A DNA stretch of 64,000 nt, from positions 7,011,174 to 7,075,173 of the forward strand of contig NC_079908.1 of the NCBI RefSeq assembly GCF_024868665.1. Direction: 5' to 3'. A program made the translations under genes and the position numbers. This document shows positions 35,939 through 46,623 of the stretch, piece by piece. How positions within the stretch are numbered: the first letter of the stretch is position 1; every line of letters begins with the position of its first letter. The stretch is from Triplophysa rosa (taxonomy: Eukaryota > Chordata > Actinopteri > Cypriniformes > Nemacheilidae). The notes beneath the pieces were generated by a model that did no database searches, was not told where the DNA came from, and saw only the letters and a program-made list of their open reading frames with translations.

Positions 35939-38900
35939 TCAGAATCAGAATCAGAATCAGAAGAGCTTTATTGCCAAGTGTGCTTGCACACACAAGGAAT
36001 TTTCTTTGGTGTTGGAAGCTTCTAGTACAGACATTCAACACAATGACAATACAATAAAATATGATTTACAGTCTAAAAGATTCTAAATTGTGCATATATA
36101 AAATAAAGACTATTTTACAGAAAATGGGGGATAATAACATATAAGAGACATTGTACAGGGTAGTATATAGTAGAATAAACATATTGTATGTACACTTGTG
36201 CAAATGGATAATTTAGTAAGTAGAGGTAGTGTTATATGCATGTATACATAAGATGTAGATATAATAAGGCACTATAGTGCACACTATAGGAGTAGTGGAA
36301 GTGGAATATTGCTCTTAAGGAGCAGTTATCTGTTTAGGAGGGAGATTGCCTGGGGGAAGAAGCTGCTTCTGTGTCTGGAAGTCCTGGTGTTTGGTGCTCT
36401 AAAGCGCCGGCCAGAGGGCAGCAGATCAAAGAGTTTGTGTGCTGGGTGTGTGGAGTCAATGATGATTTTTCTTGCCCTGTTTTTCACTCTGGAATCGTAC
36501 AGGTCCTGAAGTGTGGGCAGAGGAGCACCAATAATTTTCTCAGCACTACGAACTGTCCGTTGTAGTCTTCGTAGGTCTGATTTGGTGGCCGAGCCATACC
36601 AAACAGTAATTGAAGTGCACAGAACAGATTCGATGACCACTGAGTAGAACTGGGTCAGTAGCTCCTGTGGTAGGTTGAACTTCCTCAATTGACGGAGGAA
36701 GTATAACCTCTGCTGGGCCTTCTTTACAATGGAGTCTATGTGGGACTCCCACTTCAGGTCCTGAGAGATGGTGGAGCCCAGGAACCTGAATGACTCCACA
36801 GTATCCACAGTGCTGTCCAGGATGGTGAGGGGAGGAAGTGATGGAGGGTTCCTTCTGAAATCCACTATCATCTCCACTGTCTTGAATGCATTCAGCTCTA
36901 GGTTGTTTTGACTACACCAGGCAGCCAGCTGAGCAACCTCCTTTCTGTAGGCAGATTCATCACCGTCTTGAATAAGGCCAATGACTGTGGTGTCATCTGC
37001 AAACTTCAGGAGTTTGACAGAAGGGTCTGTAGAGGTGCATTCGTTTGTGTAGAGTGAATATAGCAGTGGAGAAAGAACACATCCTTGAGGAGCTCCGGTG
37101 CTGATGGTACATGTGCTGGATTTAAATTTTCCCAACCTCACTAGCTGCTGCCTGTTCGACAGGAAGTTAATAATCCACTGACAGGTAGAGGTTGGCACAG
37201 AGAGCTGGGTAAGCTTGGGCAGGAGGAGGTCTGGGATTATGGTGTTGAAGGCCGAGCTGAAGTCTACAAACAGGATCCTGACGTAAGTCCCTGGTCTGTC
37301 TAGGTGTTGTAGGATGTAATGCAGTCCCATGTTTACTGCATCGTCCACAGACCTGTTTGCTCGGTAAGCAAACTGGAGGGGATCAAGAAGTGGTCTGGTG
37401 ATGTCCTTCAGGTGGGCCAGTACAAGTCTCTCAAATGACTTCATGACCACAGATGTTAAAGCAACAGGCCTGTAGTCATTAAGTCCAGATATTTTGGGTT
37501 TCTTCTGTACAGGGATGATGGTGGAGCGTTTGAAGCATGAAGGGACTTCACACTGCTCCAAAGATCTGTTAAAAATATTAGTGAAGATGGGCGACAGCTG
37601 CTCCGCACAGACTTTCAGGCAGGAGGGTGAGACATTGTCTGGGCCTGGTGCTTTTCTGATCTTTTGTTTGCGGAAAAGCTGGCAAACATCCTCTTCGCAG
37701 ATCTTAAGTGCAGGTTGAATGTCAAGAGGAGGTGTTAATGGTATAGCAGAGATAGGGTCAGGGCGGGTGTGAAGGGTGAGACTCTGCATTTCAAAACGAC
37801 AATAGAAGTCGTTCAGGTCGTCAGCCAGTCGTTGATTACCCATAGACTGAGGGGATGATGGCTTGTAGTTGGTAATGTCTTTCAGGCCTTTCCACACCGA
37901 TGCAGGGTCGTTGGCTGAAAACTGGTTCTTCAGCTTTTCAGAGTAGCTTCTCTTAGCTGCTCTTATCTCCTTTGTCAGTGTGTTTTTGGCCTGATTATAC
38001 AAGACTTTGTCCCCACTTCTGTAAGCATCTTCTTTGGCCTGACGAAGCTGTCTCAGTTTCATTGTAAACCATGGTTTGTCATTGTTGTATGTTAAGCGAG
38101 TCCTGGTGGGAATACACATGTCCTCACAGAAGCTGATGTAGGATGTCACTGTGTCAGTTAACTCATCCAGATCAGTGGCTGCAGCTTCAAAGACACTCCA
38201 ATCCGTGCAGTCGAAACAGGCTTGTAAGGCCCGCTCTGTTTCGCTGCTCCATCTCTTTGCTGTTCTTGCTACAGGCTTGGCAGATTTAAGCTTCTGTCTG
38301 TAGGTCGGAAGAAGATGAACCAGGCAATGATCAGAGAGACCCAGAGCTGCTCTGGGAACAGAGTGGTATGCATCCCGTATTGTGGTGTAACAGTGATCCA
38401 GAATGTTGCTGTCTCTGGTGGGGCATGTGATATGCTGCCTGTATTTTGGCAGCTCACGGGAGAGGTTTGCTCTGTTAAAGTCCCCAATAATAATAATAAG
38501 AGAATCCGGGTGTTGCTGCTCCGTGTCAGTGATGTAATCCGCCAGCTGTTGCAGCGCCGCGCTCGCACAAGCATGTGGAGGAATGTAAACATTCACGAGA
38601 ATAAATGAGGAAAACTCGCGTGGCGAATAAAAAGGTTTGCAGTTGATAGAGAACGCTTCTAAGTACGAAAAGCACATCTTCTTCAGTGTTGTTATATCTC
38701 TGCACCAACCTTCGTTTATATAAAAACATAATCCACCACCACGTGTCTTCCCTGTTGACTCGGCAATGCGATCCGCTCTGAACAGCTGAAAACCCGGCAG
38801 ATGTAACGCGCTGTCCGGTATGGTGTCATTGAGCCATGTTTCTGTGAAACACAGCGCAGCGGAGTTGGAAAAATCTTTGTTTGTCCTGGTGAGTAAGAGT

Positions 38901-39257
38901 ATTTCGTCCGTTTTGTTGGTAAGGGAGCGGACATTCGCCAGGTGTATACTCGGCAGCGGGGTCCTAAATCCGCGTCGTCGGAGTCTGACGAGCGCACCCG
39001 CTCGCTTTCCCCGCTTGCGTCTTTTAGAGCGTTTGTACAGAGCTGCCGCTCCTCCGAGTAAAATGTCCAGTAAGACGTCTGAATTTTCAAAATTAGGGAA
39101 AAGATTGATAGAAGGGCATTGCTTAATGTTAAGCAATTCGTCCCTGGTAAAGGTGATAGAAGAAGAGTAGCTTAAAACAGGAAAAACAAACAAAAAAGAC
39201 ATAAGTACTAGAGCACTCCAAACCGAGGCAGCCATCCGCGGCGCCATCTTGGATATT
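35939..39257 (-). mobile_element. Near-complete LINE, L2/CR1-like, with intact ORF2
   Basis: The unit begins at 39257 with CCAAGATGGCGCC, runs through one uninterrupted ORF (39247-36326) and a 3'UTR of about 380 bp, and ends in an AATAAA followed by four TTCTGA units (35939-35965, minus sense). Short 3' tandem repeats instead of poly(A) are typical of L2/CR1-superfamily LINEs in fish. The 5' flank is an AT/TA microsatellite, which hides any target duplication, and none could be fixed. No ORF1 precedes ORF2. The element lies in the same orientation as the host drebrin gene, within its intron. Confidence 0.85.
36326..39247 (-). CDS. LINE ORF2: APE endonuclease plus reverse transcriptase
   Basis: 973 codons with no stop or frameshift. 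Residues 9-28 are hydrophobic, like a signal or membrane segment. Residues 71-92 are very basic. An apurinic-type endonuclease spans about 100-310 and shows HLANVRSLTNK, FTETWL (about 134-139), GGGLCFYI, IIGDFN (about 253-258), LDHCYT and a final LSDHCLV (about 304-310), so the expected acidic and SDH catalytic positions are present. Reverse transcriptase spans about 530-830: YRPVALTSV, LFVDFSSAFNT (about 659-669), STGAPQGCVLSPLLY (about 716-730) and the FADD catalytic box (about 749-752). A C-terminal region follows (VWYGSATKSDLRRLQ). The protein copies its own RNA at nicked genomic DNA. Intact catalytic boxes suggest young age. Clade is judged by motif style and not by a tree. Confidence 0.9.
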   Translation of the reverse strand: MAPRMAASVWSALVLMSFLFVFPVLSYSSSITFTRDELLNIKQCPSINLFPNFENSDVLLDILLGGAAALYKRSKRRKRGKRAGALVRLRRRGFRTPLPSIHLANVRSLTNKTDEILLLTRTNKDFSNSAALCFTETWLNDTIPDSALHLPGFQLFRADRIAESTGKTRGGGLCFYINEGWCRDITTLKKMCFSYLEAFSINCKPFYSPREFSSFILVNVYIPPHACASAALQQLADYITDTEQQHPDSLIIIIGDFNRANLSRELPKYRQHITCPTRDSNILDHCYTTIRDAYHSVPRAALGLSDHCLVHLLPTYRQKLKSAKPVARTAKRWSSETERALQACFDCTDWSVFEAAATDLDELTDTVTSYISFCEDMCIPTRTRLTYNNDKPWFTMKLRQLRQAKEDAYRSGDKVLYNQAKNTLTKEIRAAKRSYSEKLKNQFSANDPASVWKGLKDITNYKPSSPQSMGNQRLADDLNDFYCRFEMQSLTLHTRPDPISAIPLTPPLDIQPALKICEEDVCQLFRKQKIRKAPGPDNVSPSCLKVCAEQLSPIFTNIFNRSLEQCEVPSCFKRSTIIPVQKKPKISGLNDYRPVALTSVVMKSFERLVLAHLKDITRPLLDPLQFAYRANRSVDDAVNMGLHYILQHLDRPGTYVRILFVDFSSAFNTIIPDLLLPKLTQLSVPTSTCQWIINFLSNRQQLVRLGKFKSSTCTISTGAPQGCVLSPLLYSLYTNECTSTDPSVKLLKFADDTTVIGLIQDGDESAYRKEVAQLAAWCSQNNLELNAFKTVEMIVDFRRNPPSLPPLTILDSTVDTVESFRFLGSTISQDLKWESHIDSIVKKAQQRLYFLRQLRKFNLPQELLTQFYSVVIESVLCTSITVWYGSATKSDLRRLQRTVRSAEKIIGAPLPTLQDLYDSRVKNRARKIIIDSTHPAHKLFDLLPSGRRFRAPNTRTSRHRSSFFPQAISLLNR

Positions 39258-40849
39258 ATTATATATATTATATTATTATATATATATACTGTATATGTTT
39301 ATTATATAACTATCTAAATATAACCAACATCATACTGGATTTCTGAAAGAAAACATTCAACTAAGATTAATACATATCACAATAAATAATGCATTGTAAA
39401 TGTAATATTTCATATGACCAGCCAGTCCCACATACTTACTAATACAACTGGGTGATTTATGAAGTGTAAAAGTGAGTCATTATATTCTGCTATTCTACTG
39501 AATCCACCCATCCAGATATTTATGAAATCATCTCCTTATGTGTTCCAAGTCATGCAGGTTTCGCCAAGAAACAAGGGCCAAGGTCAAACTGTTCCTTTAA
39601 TGTTAAACATTCACTTTAAAGCAAGTGAGATGCATGTCATATGCATTTCACAAAAATACTCATTCGTGCACATTCATGTGACATTTAAATTGTGATTAGG
39701 TCGAAGCTCTTTGGATCAAATACAGTTTAAAATTGTCAATACAGTTCAAATTGCCCCGCTGCTAGTGGGTGCGGGGAAATAAATCTGCCCCCAATTCCCT
39801 AATCCCCGTTTCACAGAACATCTTTTATTTCCCTGAGATGCATGCAACCGAGAAGACCAAATTCAGTACAAATGACTTGAGGAGGTACAGCCACGTGTCT
39901 AAACGCACCGTGATCTGAACCGGTTTCATTATATTTGGGTGAGATGAAATAAAAATGGTGCTCACTACCATCTCTGCCTGAGCGTTTTAAGGACTTTTAA
40001 TTCCCTGGAGGCTCAACACAACCTGACCTAAATGGTAAAATTGTGCATTTCACATACATTTTTTTGTAACTGTGTCATTTCCCTGCGTATGTGGGCACTT
40101 GTGTAAATCTGTGTCCCTAATTCTCTCAGATTGTTACAGATTACAGCGTTTACAGGGATTTGGACTTCACCCGTGGCATCCGTGGCTTGTCAGAGCCAAC
40201 AGGTAACGTCCAAGAACGCCCCGACCGCCGTCATTGTTTCTAAATATATCGATGTGCTGATTCAAATGCTATAGTGGCTATCTTGTCCCTTCAGGCTGTG
40301 AGGCTGTCTGGCCGACTGTTTGTTTGAATACACAGTCTGCCTCTCAAAATATGCCCTTTGGACAAATTGTGCCCTCTAGACATGGTGAGGGTCTCCAAGG
40401 TCTTCATTTAAGGGATGGAGACTGGGGCCATATGCCTTTGAATATGTTGAGGTTTTCTTTGTATGCATGCAACCAAATATATATATTAGCTTTTTAAACT
40501 ACAGGGGAATTCTCAATTAATTATTCTCAAAATGTAAATACAAATTTGATACTACTGCAAACATAAATCAAGTAAATATTCAAAACAAGTTAACAGTTAG
40601 CAATAAAATAAAAAACTATAAAGAAGTAAATAAAGATAAAGAAAATAAGAAAATAAAAAAACAGAAAAATGAACAAATCTGGCGTCATCAAAGGATTATT
40701 ACATATCGGTAAATACTTTAAAATAATGACTGATGCTGTCATGATAATTTGACTAACTCTGAAAGTTAACTGCACAGTTCCATTTTTTTCTAATTAGGCA
40801 TAACAACAATTTTTTAAATTTGTGTTTTACTTTTGACATCCCTGCTACT
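39258..40849. other. Microsatellite then low-copy sequence
   Basis: 39258-39310 is an imperfect tattatata microsatellite abutting the LINE 5' end. The remainder shows no exon or repeat. 40590-40690 is an A-rich (aataaagataaa) stretch. Confidence 0.4.
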
Positions 40850-41478
40850 AAGGGTGCGTTCATATTTGTAGTTCGAGTCTTTTGGTTATTTTGGTCCGGA
40901 CCAAAAAAGAAAAAAATGGAGTCCTTGTTCGCTTGGCATTCAGACTGGCATTTTAACAGCAAAGCCAAAGATATCGAACCTAACAGCTTACGTGTAAAGT
41001 CGCAATGTGATTGGACAGCTTTTATGATTTATTTATTAAAACGGAACTTACTGGATATCCAAAACAATGCTGTGTGCTGGGTTATACATGCTCAGTGTAT
41101 GCCTGCGCATATGAGGGTATTTTTAGCAAAAAGGTAACTCGCGAAGACCTCATGAAGTGTTTAAATCAGTCAAAGCGGCGCCAGGAAATCCTCCGTTACA
41201 TGCGAAAGCACAGATCTAATAAACACTCCTTTTATATGACCAAATCACTTGATTTTCGGGTCTTATATTGTTATCACTTCCTGTTTTTGGTTCGCGCCAG
41301 AGTTCGTTTGAAAGCGGACAGAGACCCATCTTTTCAGCGGTCTGGGTCCACTTGTTTGGTGCGCACCAGGGTTCAGGTGGCAGCGTTCACACTTACACAA
41401 ATAAACCGCACTAACAGAGCAATCGCACCAGAGTTCGTTTTAATCAAAGCAAACATGGCATTTGTGAACACACCCTAA
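40850..41478. mobile_element. Inverted-repeat DNA element (agggtgcgttca ends)
   Basis: Left aagggtgcgttcatatttgt and right, inverted, tagggtgtgttcacaaatgc share terminal repeats of about 20 bp. ggtccggaccaaaa near the left and ggtctgggtcca near the right are further palindromic words. A 155-codon frame at 41011-41478 runs to the very end of the element and shows no recognisable domain, so I do not call it. Confidence 0.7.
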
Positions 41479-42066
41479 CTCTCACATTTGTGAGATTTAT
41501 AAGCCATGTTTGAGCTCTTAAAATGTGTTATTATAGCATGGTCATGAGCTAGCATGAATTAAACTAGCTCCGGCTTTTGGAATTCAGCATGGTGGATGAA
41601 CATTTAGGAGTGTGTGATTTTTGCTCTAAATCCCTAAAATCAGCTGACAGGCAAGCAAACGCTTCATATTGCAGGATTCAGGATTAATCATAGCAAATGT
41701 TACTGTGGATGCGAGCGAGGCTAAGCACACAGCCAGATGGACGTCACAGGGACGTTGAGAACTCACTGTGACTCCAGCCCTCCCACCCCCAAAGCTAACA
41801 TCACCTCTAGTATGGTTTATTTCAACAAATCAAACTAAACGTCACATTAAACTGAATATAACCGAATCAGTGAGGACGCATATCATTAACAAAAGTATAT
41901 AAATAAATACATACTATCAGTTTCCAGGGTTAATATATAGACTGAACAAATGCGTTATGTTTCACTTTTGCTGTATGGGATTCAATATGTCAAATTCAGA
42001 AAGTAATGATCATAAAGTTCTTCTCTACGAATTGGATTATGATTTACAGAAATGATAACTGTTCTT
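41479..42066. other. No feature seen
   Basis: Low-copy intronic sequence. Confidence 0.35.
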
Positions 42067-42936
42067 AATGGGGTATACGCATACAGGTCGATGACGTACT
42101 TCCGCTAAAATCTCAGCCAGGCTGTTACATACGACGCCATAGGGAACAATGGCCTTTCACTTCAGGATGCACAAAGGATTATGATCAACAACGAGTTTAA
42201 TTCAAGAATGGGCAAAACTTTTTACATCGAGGGCCACGTCAAGTTTTCGAATCCATGTTAAGGGCTGCATATTATTCGAGTTAAACCTTTTTTATTTATT
42301 CCAAACTGAAATTTGATAACTACTGTAGTGTATGGACATGTAATTCCTTCTAACCTGTGTTTTGTAAACACTTTTATATTGAACAAAAAAAATGGCGAAA
42401 CATTTGCACACTGTCATAAGACACATTATTAGCCATAATAATTTACAGTATACATTATTTTTATTCCTGACATTTTTTCTATTATTCCTCTATAATTCAG
42501 GTGTGTGCAATTAATCCCAAAGGGCTACATTAGAAATGGGACTGTAGTGGAGGGCTGAACCAAAAGGCTAAACTTAATTCTGCTCAATACTGAATTTCTG
42601 GCTTATAAAATGCAGTAAATATCTGATCAAACATGTCGCCATACGTCGACAACCAAAAAGGAGAAGCACTTCAGGCTATCCGTTTCAAGGTACATTAACA
42701 AATACGAAAAAAAGCAAAGTGAACTTTTGCACTTACTAGAGGCATGATCACAGAGGCACGTACGTAACAATGCTCACCCGTAGCGCTATCGGGTCGCCGA
42801 AATTTGAATGTTTTCTTACTAAACACATCGTTATCACGTGGTGAAAAATCAACTTAGTGCTATAAGAGCGGAAGTGATCTAGCTGGCTGAGATTTTAGCG
42901 GAAGTACGTCATCGTCCCATGTGCATTTACCCCATT
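42067..42936. mobile_element. Inverted-repeat element with about 53-bp conserved termini
   Basis: Both ends read aatggggta(t/a)a(c/t)gca followed by a block gatgacgtacttccgctaaa plus atctcagccag that is identical for 32 bases between the left (42091-42122) and inverted right (42886-42916) arms. Total 870 bp. The interior contains gagggccacgtcaagttttc and gggctacattagaaatggga, possibly remnants of another repeat, and no long frame. I do not recognise the family. Confidence 0.8.
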
Positions 42937-44889
42937 GATATTATAAGCGAGGAAACTGGATCTTTGTGCAATCGGTTATTGAGATCCTTCATGAGGGGCA
43001 TGTGATGAATGACCTTGATTGAAGAACAACTCTAAAAATAGATTCAATCTCAGTAATGCAATGATGTCCTCTTACAGACGCTACAAGTAAACCTCTGGAA
43101 CAATTTAATAACGTAGCTCACTTTCTGCAAATCAACTTGGTGCAGACTCAACAGAATCCATTCTAGTGAAACATAGCAGTTATTTCACAAGCACAAGACA
43201 ATTTCTTCTTTAAGCATATGTGGCCGTCACCCCTATACACATCATGGATTCCAACGTACTGTATATGCACTGTTATTGTTGTTTTCGTTATTTTAAAGCT
43301 GTATTGTAGAAAATTGTATTGTGTGAAATTATTATTATAAGCATTTCCTCCAAATGAAAAGGTCACGCCATGGTGTTTATAAGTCACACATCGTCATGTG
43401 ATATGAATTGACAGGTCAGAGCTCACCAAATTTAACCTTTGGAAGGCAGTGAAATGTGTTTTTTCACTGAACTTGCGTTTCCAGTCTGAATAGAAGTCTA
43501 GCTTGACCGTGGCATAATGCCTGTGTACATGTCTTTCAGTCAAAGCTATTTCACACAATGAAAATGTTAACTGTAAAGCTAGATGTTATGATAACTATAT
43601 TAGCTTCAAATACGATATACGATAACATTGTTTTAAGTCTTTTTTTCAATTCAAATGTCAGTGTTTTATCAGGGTTTGAAAAAAATGACATTGAACACAA
43701 TGATATTGTTCTTCCGCTTTTCTCTTAATTTCTTTTTTATTTATCCTCTTTGGTGTGAATGAGCCTTTAGTATTTAAGACACTAAGCATCAGAACTATAG
43801 CTCAACAAGTGAATGTGTTGGCAAATCATGTGATCCAAAGTGAATTCAGCTGCTCACCAACAGCCATCCATACATCTACTTCGTCCCACAACATACTGAA
43901 ACCATTTTAAACCCATTCTCTGTTTCCAAATACAAACAGGTTCTCAAAAGACAGAAAAAATCTTTATGTCTAATTAGACTTAAGATAAACGTATTCTGAA
44001 TAAATGGTTGATGATAGAAGTAGAATCCGTCTACTGTAAATTGATTTTGAGATTAAACAGGAAAGTGAACTAGCACAAATATTGACAGGCATAGCAACAT
44101 GTCCGTCTTCTGTTCACTGCCAATATTAGCCCAGCGAAAAAAACTGACATGAATGGAAGGACCGGTGCCAAAGAGCTTTTGATGTAGGGACGTCAGGAGC
44201 TGCCAGTCAGGAAAGAAACTGGGAAACTTATTTTAGCAGAAGAGTTTCCTGATGGGGGGTTCCAGCAGGTCAGAACCCAGTGGGATTTCCTCTCTGAAAG
44301 CTCCTTTTGTCTAATGCATTTCTGGATGAATTTTCCTTTCGTAATATCGAATCATCATATGATGAAACGAGCCCTCAATGGCCTTTTGGTGCTTTCAAAC
44401 ATTTGACCAAAGATTAAACCTTTTCATTATCAAACGTACTGCAAACCTGGTTAATACATCACTGGTGGGCAGGTTTTTTGAAGGTGAATTGCTTAGAAAC
44501 AGAAATAAATCAAAGGCTAACATTACATGCAGTATCTCCCCCAGAACTTCTTTGACTAGTATCCACACAAGCACTTTAGCCGAGTTGTTTTCATCCTATC
44601 ATTCAGATATAATCTTATGGCTCAGCCTATCGGTCAGTCCAGATGTGTAAAGACGCTCATCGTTATCAACAAGGACCAACATCTCAATGATGCACTGAAT
44701 TCAAGGCAAGAATGTACCACCAGATGTTCATGAGAGGTCACAAGCAATTCCATCTGAGATGAATCATTTCACTTTCATAAACAAACAACATTCAAAACCT
44801 GATGATGCATCTAGAACAAAATATATGTTTCTGGATATGTCACTCAGCAAGAAACCTACTTAATGCTCTTTCCACAACGTCTGCTATTG
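42937..44889. other. Low-copy intronic sequence
   Basis: No exon or mobile element recognised. Short frames at 43163 and 44378 lack protein-family motifs. Confidence 0.35.
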
Positions 44890-45639
44890 CAGGGTATTTC
44901 CTGCATAGAAAAATTTGAGGCGGCCGCCTCCGTCAAATTTCGTGCCGCCTCAGTCTCTCGCCAAAATTATGTCGGGTGTCTTCACAAAAAACACTGTGTG
45001 TATTCAACAGACTGTCATTTGTAACTGCAGTTGCGGCATTACGCCACAAGGGAGGCGCTGTTTCGTTATCAGCCCAGTGAGGCGCTGAAGAGTCGCAGTA
45101 CAAGAGCTAATACGAGCTGTATTAGCTGTTTCACGGCTTTTCAGGGGAATATTGTTTGTTTTGCAACCAAGTACGTTCAATTTCTTAAAAGGTTTCTTAA
45201 ATTAACGTGGCGGACATCATTGTATAATGCTAATAACTGTGCAGTTGGCTTATTGAATCAGCGTTATACACAGTACTGTACACAGCGAGTTCGCCAGTAT
45301 GAATCCACATCGCAAACAAATGACTCATTTGAACCGATCCGTTTGAACTGTTGAAACTTTTCAGTCACTAGCGAATGTAAAAGATCAGTGAATCATTCAA
45401 AGCTCAGTAAACCACAAGAGAACACAGGATGTGAATGCGCAGCGCTCATTTAGTAAGGCTGGTTAAGTTAGTTGGCTATTGTGGGCTGAAAAGTAAGTTG
45501 AAAAGGATACAAAGCTTTCTGTTTGGTTAAATAAAAGTAATGTTTTATTTAACTTAATAATTGTCATTTTCATCAAATTTTTATCTTTTAATATGTAAAG
45601 TGTTTGGTTATGCCACTTAAAGGTACGGTAGGCCGTGCG

Positions 45640-46532
45640 TGCGTGCCTGTGTGTGTGCGTGTGTTCATGTTTTTATATCCCAGTGGGGACCTAAACCTGA
45701 ATGCACACCAACACATGGGGACTCATGTCACCGTGGGGACCAAAATTGACGTCCCCATGGGCAAATAAGCTTATAAATTGTACAGAATGATAATTTTTAA
45801 AAATCTAAAAATGCAAAAAGTTTTCTATGATCTTTAGGTTTAGGGGTAGGGTTAAGGATAGGGGATAGAATATTCAGTTTGTACAGTATAAAAAACATTA
45901 CGCCTATGGACTGTTCCCACGGAGATAACAAACCAGACATGTGTGCGTGCGTGCGTGTGCGTGCGTTCATGTTTGTATATCCCGGTGGGGACCTAAACCT
46001 GAATGCACACCAACACATGGGGACTCGTGTCACCGTGGGGACCAAAATTGAGGTCCCCATGGGCAAAAAAGCTAATAAATTGTACAGAACAATATTTTTT
46101 AAAAATCTGAAAATGCAAAAAGTTTTCTATGATCTTTAGGTTTAGGGATAGGGTTAGGGATAGGGGATAGAATATACAGTTTGTAGAGTATAAAAAACAT
46201 TACGCCTATGGACTGTCCCCACGGGGATAGTAAACCAGACATGTGCGTGTGTGTGTGTGGGGGGGGAGGGTAAACCCTACGGTATGGGGACAAAATGGCC
46301 CCACAAAGATGGCAATATCCAAAACCCTTGTCCTTGTGGGGACATTTTTTTGTCCCCATGAGGAAACAAGCTTATAAATCATACAGAATTAACTTTTTTG
46401 AAAATCTAAAAGAGCAGGAAGTTTTTTGTGATTGTTAGGTTTAGGGGGTGGGTTAGGGGTAGGGAATATGATATACAGTTTGTACAGTATAAAAACCATT
46501 GCGTCTATGGAATGTCCCCATAAAAAAACCCA

Positions 46533-46545
<13 letters not shown>
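45640..46545. repeat. Tandem array of about 300-bp units
   Basis: Three units (about 302, 301 and 300 bp apart by landmark) share tatatcccagtggggaccta, ccgtggggaccaaaattga, aagcttataaattgtacaga, and gtttaggggtagggttaagg. The last block is reminiscent of TTAGGG-like words but is not a telomere repeat. The third unit is the most diverged and starts with a ggggggg stretch. Confidence 0.88.

Positions 46546-46570
<25 letters not shown>
46536..46570. repeat. (TG)n microsatellite
   Basis: About 17 uninterrupted GT units within the hAT-like element. Confidence 0.95.
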
Positions 46571-46572
<2 letters not shown>

Positions 46573-46623
46573 AAGATAAGGATGGCACCACCTCCGCCTC
46601 ATTTTGAGCCAGGAAAAACCCTG

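Larger units (their letters stand above)
44890..46623. mobile_element. hAT-like element carrying three 300-bp tandem units
   Basis: Left cagggtatttcctgcataga then aatttgaggcgg and right, inverted, cagggtttttcctggctcaa then aatgaggcggaggtgg form good terminal repeats. The five bases tattg directly flank both ends (44885-44889 and 46624-46628), a short candidate target duplication. Size 1734 bp, no transposase. The right two thirds are a 300-bp tandem array and a TG microsatellite. Confidence 0.75.

Noticed and set aside
41011..41478. 155-codon plus-strand frame inside an inverted-repeat element
   Set aside because: It covers the terminal repeat itself and has no recognisable transposase or other domain.
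45031..45354. 107-codon plus-strand frame inside the hAT-like element
   Set aside because: No transposase (DDE or hAT C-terminal) motif. It is in a repeat body.
45840..46460. Telomere-like words (gtagggttaaggatagggg) in the 300-bp array
   Set aside because: They are not TTAGGG tandem repeats. They recur once per 300-bp unit, so there is no interstitial telomere.
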